Part shown: in pieces, positions 1 through 6,308 of the stretch
Numbering within the stretch: position 1 is the stretch's first letter
Layout: each line of letters opens with the position of its first letter
Assembly: GCA_902491055.1 (NCBI GenBank)
Contig: CABUGI010000043.1
Location: 1 to 14,185, forward strand
Direction of reading: 5' to 3'
Source: an uncultured Collinsella sp.
Lineage (GTDB): Bacteria > Actinomycetota > Coriobacteriia > Coriobacteriales > Coriobacteriaceae
Length of the DNA: 14,185 bases
Notes under the pieces: model-generated
What the model saw: the letters and a program-made list of their open reading frames with translations, nothing else
What the model was told of the DNA's origin: nothing
Databases searched by the model: none
Program-made: the position numbers and the translations under genes

Positions 1-59
1 CTGATACGATAGGTACGTTAGCAACTGCCGCCGAGCGGCTCAAACGAAAGGAAGCCTGT

Positions 60-2009
60 ATGGAGTCCTCCGCCTATCCGATGCTCTTTAGCCCGATCAA
101 GGTCGGTACGACCGAGGTCAAGAACCGCGTCTTTATGCCGCCGGTATCCACCAACCTGGCCGATCATGGCTATGTGACCGACGACTTGGTCGATCATTAC
201 CGTGCCCGCGCCAAGGGCGGCGTGGGCCTGATCATCACCGAGGTCGTGACGGTCGAGCCCACCTATACCTATCTGCCGGGTGACATGTGCTGCTACGACG
301 ACACGTTTATCCCCGGCTGGGAAAAGCTCGCCGCGGCCGTCCACGAGTACGGCTGCAAGATCATGCCGCAGCTCTTCCACCCCGCCTACATGGCCTTTAA
401 CATCCCGGGCACGCCGCGCTTGATCGCTCCGTCCTTTGTGGGCCCGTCTTACGCCCGCGAGGCACCGCGCCCCATCACGGTCGACGAGATTCACGAGCTC
501 ACGCATCAGTTTGGCGACGCTGCCGTGCGTATGCAGAAGGCTGGCGTCGATGGCGTTGAAGTCCATGCGGCACACGCCCACGGCATGCTCGGCGGCTTTT
601 TGACTCCGCTCTACAACAAGCGTACCGACGAGTATGGTGGCTCGCTCGACGCCCGTATGCGCTTCTTGCTCGAGGTCATCGCCGAGATTCGTGAGCGCTG
701 CGGCAAGGACTTTATCATCGACGTCCGTATCTCGGGCGACGAGTACACCGATGGCGGCCTGACCCTCAACGACATGATTTACGTCTCGCGTCGCCTGGAG
801 AAGGCTGGCGTCGACATGATTCATGTGTCGGGCGGCACTACCATCAAGCGCGGTTCTGCGATTCCCGCCGCCGGTACCCAGCAGGCCTCGCATGCCGCCT
901 GCTCGCGCGAGATCAAAAAGCACGTCAACATTCCCGTCGCCACCGTCGGCCGTATCAACGAGGCCTGGATTGCCGAGGAGCTGATCGAGGACGGCGCTGC
1001 CGACATCTGCATGATGGGCCGCGCCAATCTGTGCGATGCCGAGTTCTGCAATAAGGCCGCTGCCGGCAACGCCGACGACATCCGCCCCTGCATCGGCTGC
1101 CTGCGCTGCCTGAACGGCATCATGTTTGGCAAGCGCATTTCCTGCACCGTCAACCCCGATGTTGAGCGCGACGAGGCCGGCTACGAGCCTGCCGCCGAGG
1201 CCAAGAACGTACTGGTTGTGGGCGCTGGTCCTGCGGGCATGGAGGCGGCGTTCATTGCCGCCAAGCGCGGCCACAACGTGGTGCTCGTGGACAAGCAGGA
1301 CGAACCGGGCGGCGAGATGCGTATCGCGGCCGTTCCGCCGGCAAAGCAGGAACTCACCCGCGTGATCAAGTATCAGTATCGTCGCCTGGCCGAGGCCGGC
1401 GTGAAGTGCGTCTTTGGCACCGAGCTTACTGCCGAGGACATTCAGCGTGACTACGCGGGCTACGAGGTCGTTCTGGCTTATGGCGCCGAGCCCATCGCCC
1501 CGGCCTTCATGCAGGGCTTTAAGCAGGTTATGACGGCTGACGACCTGCTTGGTGGCAAGGCTTTCCCGGGCAAGAAGATCGTCATTGTGGGCGGCGGCAC
1601 CGTTGGCTGCGAGACGGCAGATTACCTGGCCCCGCTGGTCAACGACCTGTCGCCGGCCAATCGCGATGTCACCGTCATCGAGATGACCAAGACGCTCGCC
1701 GCCAACGAGGGCGGTGCCGGTCGCGCGGTGCTCATCACGCGCATGCTCTCCAAGGGCGTTCACGTGCTGACCGAGGCCAAGGTGACCGAGATTACCGAGG
1801 ACGCCATCAGCTACGAGAAGGATGGCGAGGTCCACACCATCACCGGTGCCGATACGCTGGTGCTTGCCATGGGCTATCGTCCCAATACCAAGTTGGCCGA
1901 CGACCTTGCCGCTGCCGGCGTTGCTGTCCACGTGCTGGGCGATGCCCAGAAGTGTGGCAACATCCGCGATGCCATCGGCGATGGCTACAAGGTTGCCTGC
2001 GAGCTCTAG
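60..2009 (+). CDS. FMN/Fe-S/FAD enoate (2,4-dienoyl-CoA type) reductase
   Basis: This 649-residue protein has the layout of E. coli FadH, BaiCD/BaiH and clostridial 2-enoate reductases. An N-terminal old-yellow-enzyme TIM barrel (about 1-340) carries the family signature NKRTDEYGGS near residue 190. A 4Fe-4S cysteine set follows at C344, C347, C350 and C362. The C-terminal FAD/NAD(P) half has GAGPAG at 388-393 and GGGTVG at 511-516. Such enzymes pass electrons from NAD(P)H via FAD and Fe-S to FMN, which reduces an activated C=C bond; they are cytoplasmic. The ATG follows GAAAGGAAG (46-54) at good spacing. Two oddities: the first three cysteines are spaced CX2CX2C where FadH has CX2CX3C, and the segment aligned with HxxHEGYLL reads HAAHAHGML, so the usual active-site Tyr is absent. 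The substrate cannot be named. No partner gene is adjacent, and the gene appears monocistronic. Confidence 0.9.
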   Translation: MESSAYPMLFSPIKVGTTEVKNRVFMPPVSTNLADHGYVTDDLVDHYRARAKGGVGLIITEVVTVEPTYTYLPGDMCCYDDTFIPGWEKLAAAVHEYGCKIMPQLFHPAYMAFNIPGTPRLIAPSFVGPSYAREAPRPITVDEIHELTHQFGDAAVRMQKAGVDGVEVHAAHAHGMLGGFLTPLYNKRTDEYGGSLDARMRFLLEVIAEIRERCGKDFIIDVRISGDEYTDGGLTLNDMIYVSRRLEKAGVDMIHVSGGTTIKRGSAIPAAGTQQASHAACSREIKKHVNIPVATVGRINEAWIAEELIEDGAADICMMGRANLCDAEFCNKAAAGNADDIRPCIGCLRCLNGIMFGKRISCTVNPDVERDEAGYEPAAEAKNVLVVGAGPAGMEAAFIAAKRGHNVVLVDKQDEPGGEMRIAAVPPAKQELTRVIKYQYRRLAEAGVKCVFGTELTAEDIQRDYAGYEVVLAYGAEPIAPAFMQGFKQVMTADDLLGGKAFPGKKIVIVGGGTVGCETADYLAPLVNDLSPANRDVTVIEMTKTLAANEGGAGRAVLITRMLSKGVHVLTEAKVTEITEDAISYEKDGEVHTITGADTLVLAMGYRPNTKLADDLAAAGVAVHVLGDAQKCGNIRDAIGDGYKVACEL

Positions 2010-2035
2010 TCAACCCCTTTGCACCAATCGATTGC

Positions 2036-2076
2036 AAAAAGCGGCGGCTGCCCTGTGTGTTGGGCAGCCGCCGCTT
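2036..2076 (-). terminator. Intrinsic terminator, best oriented for the minus strand
   Basis: A perfect 15-bp stem (2039-2053 with 2062-2076) encloses an 8-nt loop. On the minus strand the hairpin is followed by a T run (complement of the A run at 2036-2040), so it best terminates the minus-strand ATPase transcript. It may also stop the plus-strand reductase mRNA, although few T residues follow on that side. Confidence 0.8.
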
Positions 2077-2109
2077 GCGTTCGACGGGAAGGCGCAGATA
2101 GTCCGATTA

Positions 2110-2190
2110 GGGCCCAGGAGCTCCTTGACCTTGGCGATGATGGCCTCGTCGGTGGCGTTGGCAAAGAAGTACTCCTGGAACGGTTTTCGT
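2110..2190 (-). pseudogene. Possible gene-tail relic between the ATPase and its terminator
   Basis: Read on the minus strand, this stretch encodes a plausible soluble helical peptide containing FQEYFFANATDEAII and AKVKELLGP. Nearly every codon ends in G or C, as in genuine genes of this window. There is no start codon or ribosome binding site in frame, and upstream the frame degrades where it overlaps the end of the ATPase gene. It may be the last codons of a lost gene, displaced or deleted when the ATPase arrived. The family is not recognised, and chance GC-rich sequence is the alternative. Confidence 0.3.
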
Positions 2191-2211
2191 CTTGCAGGGC
2201 AGTTGCCGTTT

Positions 2212-3303
2212 CTACAGTTCAACTTCCAGTTCGGCTTTGTGTTCGCAGAGGTAGTCGCGCATGTAGGGGATGGCAAATGAGACCTTGCCGTACGAAGGAG
2301 CCTCGATAATCGATTCTCTTAACAGGCGGCTGCGGACGGAACTCACCTGTTGAGGCGTTTTGTTTAGGGCATCGGCAACCATGCTGGTCGAGCTCGTCTG
2401 CCCCAAAGACGCCATGCTCAGCAGATAAGCGATGCACGTGGGCGGAATGCGCTGCAGCGCGGGCTCAATCACCATGGCGCAGAAGCGTTCGCGTGCCGTT
2501 GCAATGCCGCGCTCGGCTTCTTCTTCTCCAATAATCGCTGTATGTGCGCGTCTCGCCAACTGCCATGCGTAGTATCCAACGAGTTGGATCATGAAAGGAT
2601 AGCCTTGCGTTGCCTCGGCAAGTTGGCCGGCAATACCTGGCTGCAACTCCATGCCAGACGCTTCAATGGTTTCCTCGAGGGAGTACGACACTTCGGTTAC
2701 TGCCACAGCCTTCAGATCAAAGGGGAGGGCACGGCGCAAAAACGCAAGTGTCTTTCCGTTGATGATGCTTTCAATCATCGAAGGAAGCCCAGCAAAAACA
2801 AAGGCGATATCAAGGTCTTCGCCGATAACCTGCTGAATCGCAATGGAGAGCGTTCGGACCTCATCGAGCTCTGCGTCTTGAACCTCGTCGAGAGTGATGA
2901 GCAGGCCGTTTCCATTCTTGGATATTGTCTGTCTCATGGCGTCGCGTAGCGATGGGCCGATTCGCTCAATGTCTATGCTGCCGATGGATATGCCAGCTAC
3001 GGTGGGCTCAAATCTGGCGTGCTTGGCCTGGAATTTGGGCTGCAGCTGTTCGAGAATGCGCCGGCAAAGTCCCTCGGTTGCGACCTCTTTTATGACCGTC
3101 CAGCCACGGCTTTGCGCCAAACGTGAGCACTCGTCAAGGAGGACCGTCTTGCCCGTTCCACGGACGCCGGCTATGCGCATTAGGCGCCCCGGGGCACCAG
3201 GCCCGTTGACGAGGCCCTCATTGAATTCTTCGAGCACATCTTCGCGGCCGATAATCGTGGGAGGTGTTTTACCTGCTGTGGGCTTAAAAGGGTTTGTTTG
3301 CAT
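2212..3303 (-). CDS. Orc1/Cdc6-like AAA ATPase with C-terminal winged helix
   Basis: The 363-residue protein has Walker A GVRGTGKT (46-53) and Walker B LLITLDEVQD (134-143). The tail (about 300-350) looks like a winged helix, with a typical QQVSSVRSRLLRESII segment. This is the architecture of the archaeal-type ATPase family (AAA_16/Orc1-Cdc6-like) found as lone genes in many bacteria, often on mobile DNA. A DNA-binding role is plausible but unproven. I chose the ATG at 3303 because AAAGGTGG lies 5 nt upstream; the GTG at 3312 lies inside that ribosome binding site. A 10-bp tandem repeat array occupies the 5' region from 18 nt upstream of the start. Codon use is less GC-biased than in the reductase next door, which suggests acquisition. 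It has no operon partner. Confidence 0.85.
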   Translation of the reverse strand: MQTNPFKPTAGKTPPTIIGREDVLEEFNEGLVNGPGAPGRLMRIAGVRGTGKTVLLDECSRLAQSRGWTVIKEVATEGLCRRILEQLQPKFQAKHARFEPTVAGISIGSIDIERIGPSLRDAMRQTISKNGNGLLITLDEVQDAELDEVRTLSIAIQQVIGEDLDIAFVFAGLPSMIESIINGKTLAFLRRALPFDLKAVAVTEVSYSLEETIEASGMELQPGIAGQLAEATQGYPFMIQLVGYYAWQLARRAHTAIIGEEEAERGIATARERFCAMVIEPALQRIPPTCIAYLLSMASLGQTSSTSMVADALNKTPQQVSSVRSRLLRESIIEAPSYGKVSFAIPYMRDYLCEHKAELEVEL

Positions 3304-3320
3304 GTGAGCCACCTTTGCTC

Positions 3321-3386
3321 AAGATATAGCAAGATATAGCAAAGTATAGCAAGATATAGCAAAGTATAGTGAGATATAGCAAAGTA
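3321..3386. repeat. 10-bp tandem repeat array upstream of the ATPase
   Basis: Six consecutive 10-bp units (3321-3380) alternate between AAGATATAGC-like and AAAGTATAGC-like forms, and a partial seventh ends near 3386. The period is close to one helical turn, so a bound protein would meet each unit on the same face. The array sits 18-83 nt upstream of the ATPase ATG, where its promoter should be; each unit read on the minus strand has TATA-rich, minus-10-like sequence. It is too short in period to be CRISPR. Possible roles are a stacked operator, an origin-like iteron for the ATPase, or a slippage-prone promoter. Confidence 0.9.
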
Positions 3387-3510
3387 AGCGCTACTCGCGG
3401 GTTTTGCGGTGGGGCTATTTTCCAAATGCAGCGCGGATAAAGCGCTGGGCGAACAGCTTGTTGGTAACTCACGAGGGCTCGGGGTGCCAACTTGGGATGG
3501 AGTAGTGCTG
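3387..3510. other. Non-coding stretch between repeat array and MITE-like element
   Basis: I see no credible ORF here. The only structure noted is a short hairpin, AGCGC at 3430-3434 pairing with GCGCT at 3442-3446. Confidence 0.5.
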
Positions 3511-3672
3511 TGCCACGAATAGGGCCTATCTACTACGTTTAAGCCGCAGGGGTCAACCATAGTCGGCTATTTTGAAAATCGATAAGCTGTCTACCTGCGG
3601 TTTTGTTTTCACGGTTTTCGGTATGACCGAGGCTATCCGTGTTAACGTAGTAGATGGGCCACTTTTGTGGCA
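3511..3672. mobile_element. MITE-like inverted-repeat element, 162 bp
   Basis: The ends are a 29-nt inverted repeat, 3511-3539 against 3644-3672, matching at 24 of 29 positions. The core TCTACTACGTT / AACGTAGTAGA is perfect. Inner dyads are nested inside: AAGCCGCAGG (3541-3550) against CCTGCGGTTT (3594-3603), and CACGG/CCGTG (3610-3614 and 3637-3641) enclosing TCGGT-ATG-ACCGA. No coding capacity is visible. Such a nested palindrome fits a non-autonomous transposable element or a structured intergenic repeat (REP/BIME-like). I see no clear target-site duplication. Confidence 0.65.
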
Positions 3673-3705
3673 AGGGGGCCGATCTGCGGGCCAGGGTAGC
3701 TAAAA

Positions 3706-3742
3706 GAGCCCCGTCCCAAAAAGACTGATTGGGAGCTGGGGT
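3706..3742. other. Imperfect palindrome upstream of the GntR gene
   Basis: AGCCCC-GTCCCAA (from 3707) faces TTGGGAGCTGGGGT (to about 3742) across a short AT-rich loop, with one bulge. It could be a decayed terminator or an operator for the regulator just downstream. No T run follows on the plus strand. Confidence 0.35.
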
Positions 3743-3754
3743 GTGTCGATGCGA

Positions 3755-3760
3755 TAGTAT
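3755..3760 (+). promoter_or_regulatory. Candidate -10 element for the GntR gene
   Basis: TAGTAT resembles the -10 hexamer and lies about 46 nt before the ATG at 3806. No convincing -35 hexamer is seen at standard spacing. Its position just before the GTG at 3764 argues that translation does not start at that GTG. Confidence 0.35.
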
Positions 3761-3805
3761 TACGTGGTGAAATTCGACAAACCGTGGGCTTCATCCGAGG
3801 GCTTT

Positions 3806-4498
3806 ATGGAACAACACCAGCATTATCAGAGCCTGCAAGATCAGGCATACAACGCATTGCGCTCCAAGATCATCTATGCCGAGCTCAAGCCTGGCACGCG
3901 CCTTTCGGCGATTGGTCTGGAAAAGGAGACGGGAATCGGGCGCACGCCCATTCGCGAGTCCTTTGTGCGCCTGCGCGAGCAAGAGCTGGTGGAAACGCGT
4001 CCCAAGAGCGGCACCTACGTCTCTAAGATCAGCATGGAACACGCCGAGAATGCCTGTTTCTTGCGCGAGAAGCTCGAGAGAAGCGTGCTTATTAAATGCT
4101 GTTCGGCCGCCACGCCCGATCAAAAGCATCGGCTCGAGCAGATTCTTGCCGAGTCCGAGTCGCTCGACCATAGCGAAACGCGTCGCTTTTTCGATCTGGA
4201 CAACCTGTTCCACGAGAAATGTTTTGAGATTGCGGGTCGCCATATGTTGTGGGACTGGATGAAAAGCGTCAACACGCATTTTGAGCGGTATAACTGGCTG
4301 CGTATGGTGTCGCAGGACCTGGATTGGGAGCCGATTCGTCGGCAGCATCGCCGGATTCTCGAGGCCATTAAGAGAGGCGATACCGACACGGCGAGCTATC
4401 TGGCAGAGACGCACCTGCATCTGATGCCCGAGGAGCAGGGTCCGGTTATCGCCTTGCATCCCGACTATTTTGAGCTGCCTAAAGACTCGTCTATCTAG
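3806..4498 (+). CDS. GntR-family transcriptional regulator, FadR/FCD type
   Basis: The 230-residue protein starts with a GntR winged helix (about 10-75), with the typical ELKPGTRLSAIGLEKETGIG and RTPIRESFVRLREQELVETRP segments. A helical FCD ligand-binding domain (about 85-210) follows, with the signature FDLDNLFHEKCFEIAG. FCD regulators bind small organic acids, often with a metal, and repress nearby catabolic genes. I chose the ATG at 3806 because GAGGG lies just upstream; the in-frame GTG at 3764 has no ribosome binding site. No transporter or catabolic gene is adjacent. The effector is unknown. A LacI-type regulator follows on the same strand after 124 nt. Confidence 0.88.
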   Translation: MEQHQHYQSLQDQAYNALRSKIIYAELKPGTRLSAIGLEKETGIGRTPIRESFVRLREQELVETRPKSGTYVSKISMEHAENACFLREKLERSVLIKCCSAATPDQKHRLEQILAESESLDHSETRRFFDLDNLFHEKCFEIAGRHMLWDWMKSVNTHFERYNWLRMVSQDLDWEPIRRQHRRILEAIKRGDTDTASYLAETHLHLMPEEQGPVIALHPDYFELPKDSSI

Positions 4499-4522
4499 CC
4501 CATCATCGCATCTGCTCGAGAC

Positions 4523-4556
4523 GCAAAAACGACGCTGCTCACCTACAGCGTTTTGC
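4523..4556 (+). terminator. Hairpin after the GntR gene, possible terminator
   Basis: GCAAAA(ACGA)CGCTG pairs with CAGCGTTTTGC, giving an 11-bp stem with a 4-nt bulge and a short loop. The T run is inside the stem rather than after it, so terminator strength is doubtful. Confidence 0.4.
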
Positions 4557-4580
4557 AACCGAGATTTTTAAAAAAATGTC

Positions 4581-4586
4581 TAAAAT
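4581..4586 (+). promoter_or_regulatory. Candidate -10 element for the LacI-type gene
   Basis: TAAAAT stands in an AT-rich patch (4564-4586) between otherwise GC-rich sequence, 37 nt before the ATG at 4623, with a TG just upstream. I cannot place a good -35 hexamer. Confidence 0.35.
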
Positions 4587-4622
4587 GGCTCAGACTGCCG
4601 ACATTGGGAAACGGGGTGCGCT

Positions 4623-5654
4623 ATGGCGCAGATGAGAATCAAGGACATTGCCGCCGAGGCGGGTGTGAGCCCGGCCACGGTCTCGCGCTATCTCAACAAC
4701 CGCCCCGGGCAAATGACCGAGGAAACCCGTGCTCGCATCGCGGCGGTTATCGAGCGCACCGGCTATCGCCCACGTGCCGCCGCGCGCAATCTGCGCAGCT
4801 CACGCACCAACCTCATCGGCGTGATTCTGGCCGACATCGCCAACCCGTTCTCTAGCGCCATGCTCGAAGGACTTTCCGCCAGCGCCGCCGCGCGCGGTTG
4901 CTCGCTCATGACGGCCATTAGCGGCAACGACTCCACAAAGGAGGCCGAGTCGCTCACCAGGCTTATCGATGCTGGCGTGGACGGTCTGGTCGTCAACACC
5001 TGCGGAGGCAATGACGAGGCGATTGCCGCGGCAGCGGGACGCCTGCCCGTTGTGCTGCTCGACCGCGATGTCGCCGCCGGCGGAGTCGATCTGGTGACAT
5101 CTAACAACCGCGAACTGGTTGCCGGCCTGGTAGACGCCTTGGCTGCTGCGGGCAGCGAGCGCTTGTGCCTGCTCACCGAGGCAAGCGACGACAGCCCCGT
5201 CCGTCGCGAGCGCGCCGAGGCCTTTGTCGACGAGCTTTCGCGCCGCGGCCTTGCGGGCGAGGTCGTCACCCTGGCCGACGGTGGCGCCACGGGCGTCGGT
5301 CGCTTGGACGAGACCATCCGTGGCTATGCCGGCAAAAAGCTCGGCCTCATTGCCGTCAACGGCCTGGTCTTTCTGCGCCTGACCGAGGCACTGGCACAGT
5401 TGGGACCGTCGTTGCCGGCGGGTCTCAAGATCGCAACGTTTGACGACTACCCCTGGAACCATGTGCTCTTTGGCGGCGTGACCACGGCCGCGCAAGACAC
5501 CCTTACCATTGCTGAACGCGTAGTCGAGCGCCTGTCCGAGCGCATCGACGTCGTTACCACTACGGTGGGCGACGCCGCAAAGCTCGCCCCCAAGCGCATC
5601 GAGGTCCCCGGTCACATCGAACACCGCGCCTCGACCTCATGCCAGTCTGTGTGA
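4623..5654 (+). CDS. LacI-family transcriptional regulator
   Basis: The 343-residue protein has an N-terminal LacI helix-turn-helix, IKDIAAEAGVSPATVSRYLN (about 5-24), with a hinge around residue 55. A periplasmic-binding-protein-like sensor domain begins at NLIGVILADIANPFSSAMLEG. This is the usual LacI/PurR layout and length. The family binds palindromic operators and responds to sugars or related ligands; the ligand here cannot be inferred because no sugar transporter or hydrolase is adjacent. The ATG at 4623 follows a GGGG-containing sequence at about 8 nt; an in-frame ATG three codons later is also possible. The 3' end of the gene overlaps the promoter region of the next gene. Confidence 0.9.
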   Translation: MAQMRIKDIAAEAGVSPATVSRYLNNRPGQMTEETRARIAAVIERTGYRPRAAARNLRSSRTNLIGVILADIANPFSSAMLEGLSASAAARGCSLMTAISGNDSTKEAESLTRLIDAGVDGLVVNTCGGNDEAIAAAAGRLPVVLLDRDVAAGGVDLVTSNNRELVAGLVDALAAAGSERLCLLTEASDDSPVRRERAEAFVDELSRRGLAGEVVTLADGGATGVGRLDETIRGYAGKKLGLIAVNGLVFLRLTEALAQLGPSLPAGLKIATFDDYPWNHVLFGGVTTAAQDTLTIAERVVERLSERIDVVTTTVGDAAKLAPKRIEVPGHIEHRASTSCQSV

Positions 5655-5677
5655 TAATATATAGACAATGTCATACA
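5648..5677. promoter_or_regulatory. Promoter with imperfect operator dyad before the RHH-nucleotidyltransferase gene
   Basis: A -10-like AT-rich core (TAATAT at 5655-5660) lies between two inverted half-sites, TGTGTGA (5648-5654) and TCATACA (5671-5677), matching at 6 of 7 positions. TCGACC at 5631-5636 could serve as -35. A dyad across the -10 fits autorepression by the RHH domain encoded just downstream, as is known for RelB/DinJ-type antitoxins. The left half-site overlaps the stop codon of the LacI-type gene. Confidence 0.45.
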
Positions 5678-5687
5678 GGAGGTATCC

Positions 5688-6182
5688 ATGGCTGCGTCTG
5701 TACTGAGTGTGCGAGTGGACTCGTCAATTAAAGATTCATTTGCCGAGTTGTGCGAAGAACTTGGCATGACTTCGTCTGTTGCGGTCAATATGTTTATGAG
5801 ACAGATGCTGCGCGAGCGTTCGCTGCCGTTTGTTCCCTCGCTTGGAAAAACTGTGGCAGACAAAGACGTTTCTACCAATGGCTTGGATATCGCTCGGATT
5901 GAGTCCGCTGTCCGCGAGGCAGCCAGTACGATTCCCGCTATCAAAACCGTGATTCTTTTTGGTTCGTATGCCCGTGGCGAGGCGCATGCCGATAGTGATA
6001 TTGACTTGCGCCTCGAAGTCGATCGCGAGCAGGGCTTTGGTCTTTTCGCGCTGTCGGCATTTGGTGAGGCGGTGCGCAAAGAAACCGGGAGGCAGGTTGA
6101 TCTCGTCTCTAGTGACTATCTTGATGACGATCTTGCCGCGGTAATCGAGCGCGAAGGAGTGATCCTTTATGATCGCGCGTAA
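5688..6182 (+). CDS. RelB/DinJ-like RHH domain fused to MNT-type nucleotidyltransferase
   Basis: The 164-residue protein joins two antitoxin-type domains. Residues 1-50 resemble the RelB/DinJ ribbon-helix-helix antitoxin, with SVRVDSSIKDSFAELCEELG and AVNMFMRQMLRERSLPF. After a linker, residues 80-164 form a minimal nucleotidyltransferase with GSYARGEAHADSDID, an exact GSX10DXD motif, and a later acidic residue in RQVDLVSSD. In MntA/HepT systems the MNT enzyme AMPylates and silences a HEPN RNase toxin. Here the DNA-binding domain and the modifying enzyme are in one chain. A perfect AGGAGG (5677-5682) precedes the ATG. A second ribosome binding site inside its 3' end leads to a truncated partner ORF. 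It is either an orphan antitoxin or a remodelled regulator. Confidence 0.82.
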   Translation: MAASVLSVRVDSSIKDSFAELCEELGMTSSVAVNMFMRQMLRERSLPFVPSLGKTVADKDVSTNGLDIARIESAVREAASTIPAIKTVILFGSYARGEAHADSDIDLRLEVDREQGFGLFALSAFGEAVRKETGRQVDLVSSDYLDDDLAAVIEREGVILYDRA

Positions 6183-6213
6183 GTCAGACGGCCTGTTCGC
6201 GCACGTTTTTTGA
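6169..6213 (+). pseudogene. Aborted 14-codon ORF, possible truncated HEPN toxin
   Basis: An ATG at 6169 overlaps the end of the nucleotidyltransferase gene and is preceded by a perfect AAGGAG (6154-6159) 9 nt upstream. The ORF encodes MIARKSDGLFAHVF and stops at TGA (6211-6213). Translational coupling to a downstream gene is the normal arrangement for MNT-HEPN pairs, so this looks like the start of a lost HepT-like toxin gene. No further coding sequence for it is seen before the GS-like gene's promoter region. The HEPN assignment rests on context only. Confidence 0.5.
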
Positions 6214-6227
6214 GCGCTTGATACGCT

Positions 6228-6243
6228 TTAACCCTGCGGAAAC
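6228..6243 (+). promoter_or_regulatory. GlnR-box-like site upstream of the GS-like gene
   Basis: TTAAC, six bases, then GAAAC matches the actinobacterial GlnR consensus GTnAC-n6-GnAAC at all fixed positions but one. It ends 12 bp before a -10-like TAGTAT (6256-6261), so it covers the -35 region where a class II activator would bind. A GlnR-like protein is encoded just downstream of the GS-like gene. The consensus is established for Streptomyces and mycobacteria; its use here is inference. Confidence 0.45.
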
Positions 6244-6248
6244 ATTTT

Positions 6249-6269
6249 TCTGCGATAGTATCTGCGATA
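6249..6269 (+). promoter_or_regulatory. Candidate -10 region with 9-bp direct repeat
   Basis: TCTGCGATA occurs at 6249-6257 and again at 6261-6269, and TAGTAT (6256-6261) lies at the junction. It is the likely -10 for the GS-like gene, whose ATG is about 48 nt downstream. Confidence 0.4.
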
Positions 6270-6308
6270 TAGACCAGTCGAAACCCGCCCGAAAGAAAGG
6301 GGAGCGAC

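Noticed and set aside
18..1931. 637-codon open frame on the minus strand opposite the enoate reductase
   Set aside because: Shadow frame of a GC-rich gene; its composition (Gly/Ala/His/Leu/Val/Asp-rich, no motifs) is typical of antisense reading, and the plus-strand protein has clear motifs throughout.
3321..3386. Possible CRISPR array
   Set aside because: The repeats are contiguous 10-bp units without spacers and no cas genes are present.
5688..6182. Nucleotidyltransferase as a GS adenylyltransferase (GlnE) acting on the neighbouring GS-like protein
   Set aside because: It has the minimal MNT motif and an RHH domain, is far shorter than GlnE, and the GS-like protein lacks the adenylylation tyrosine.
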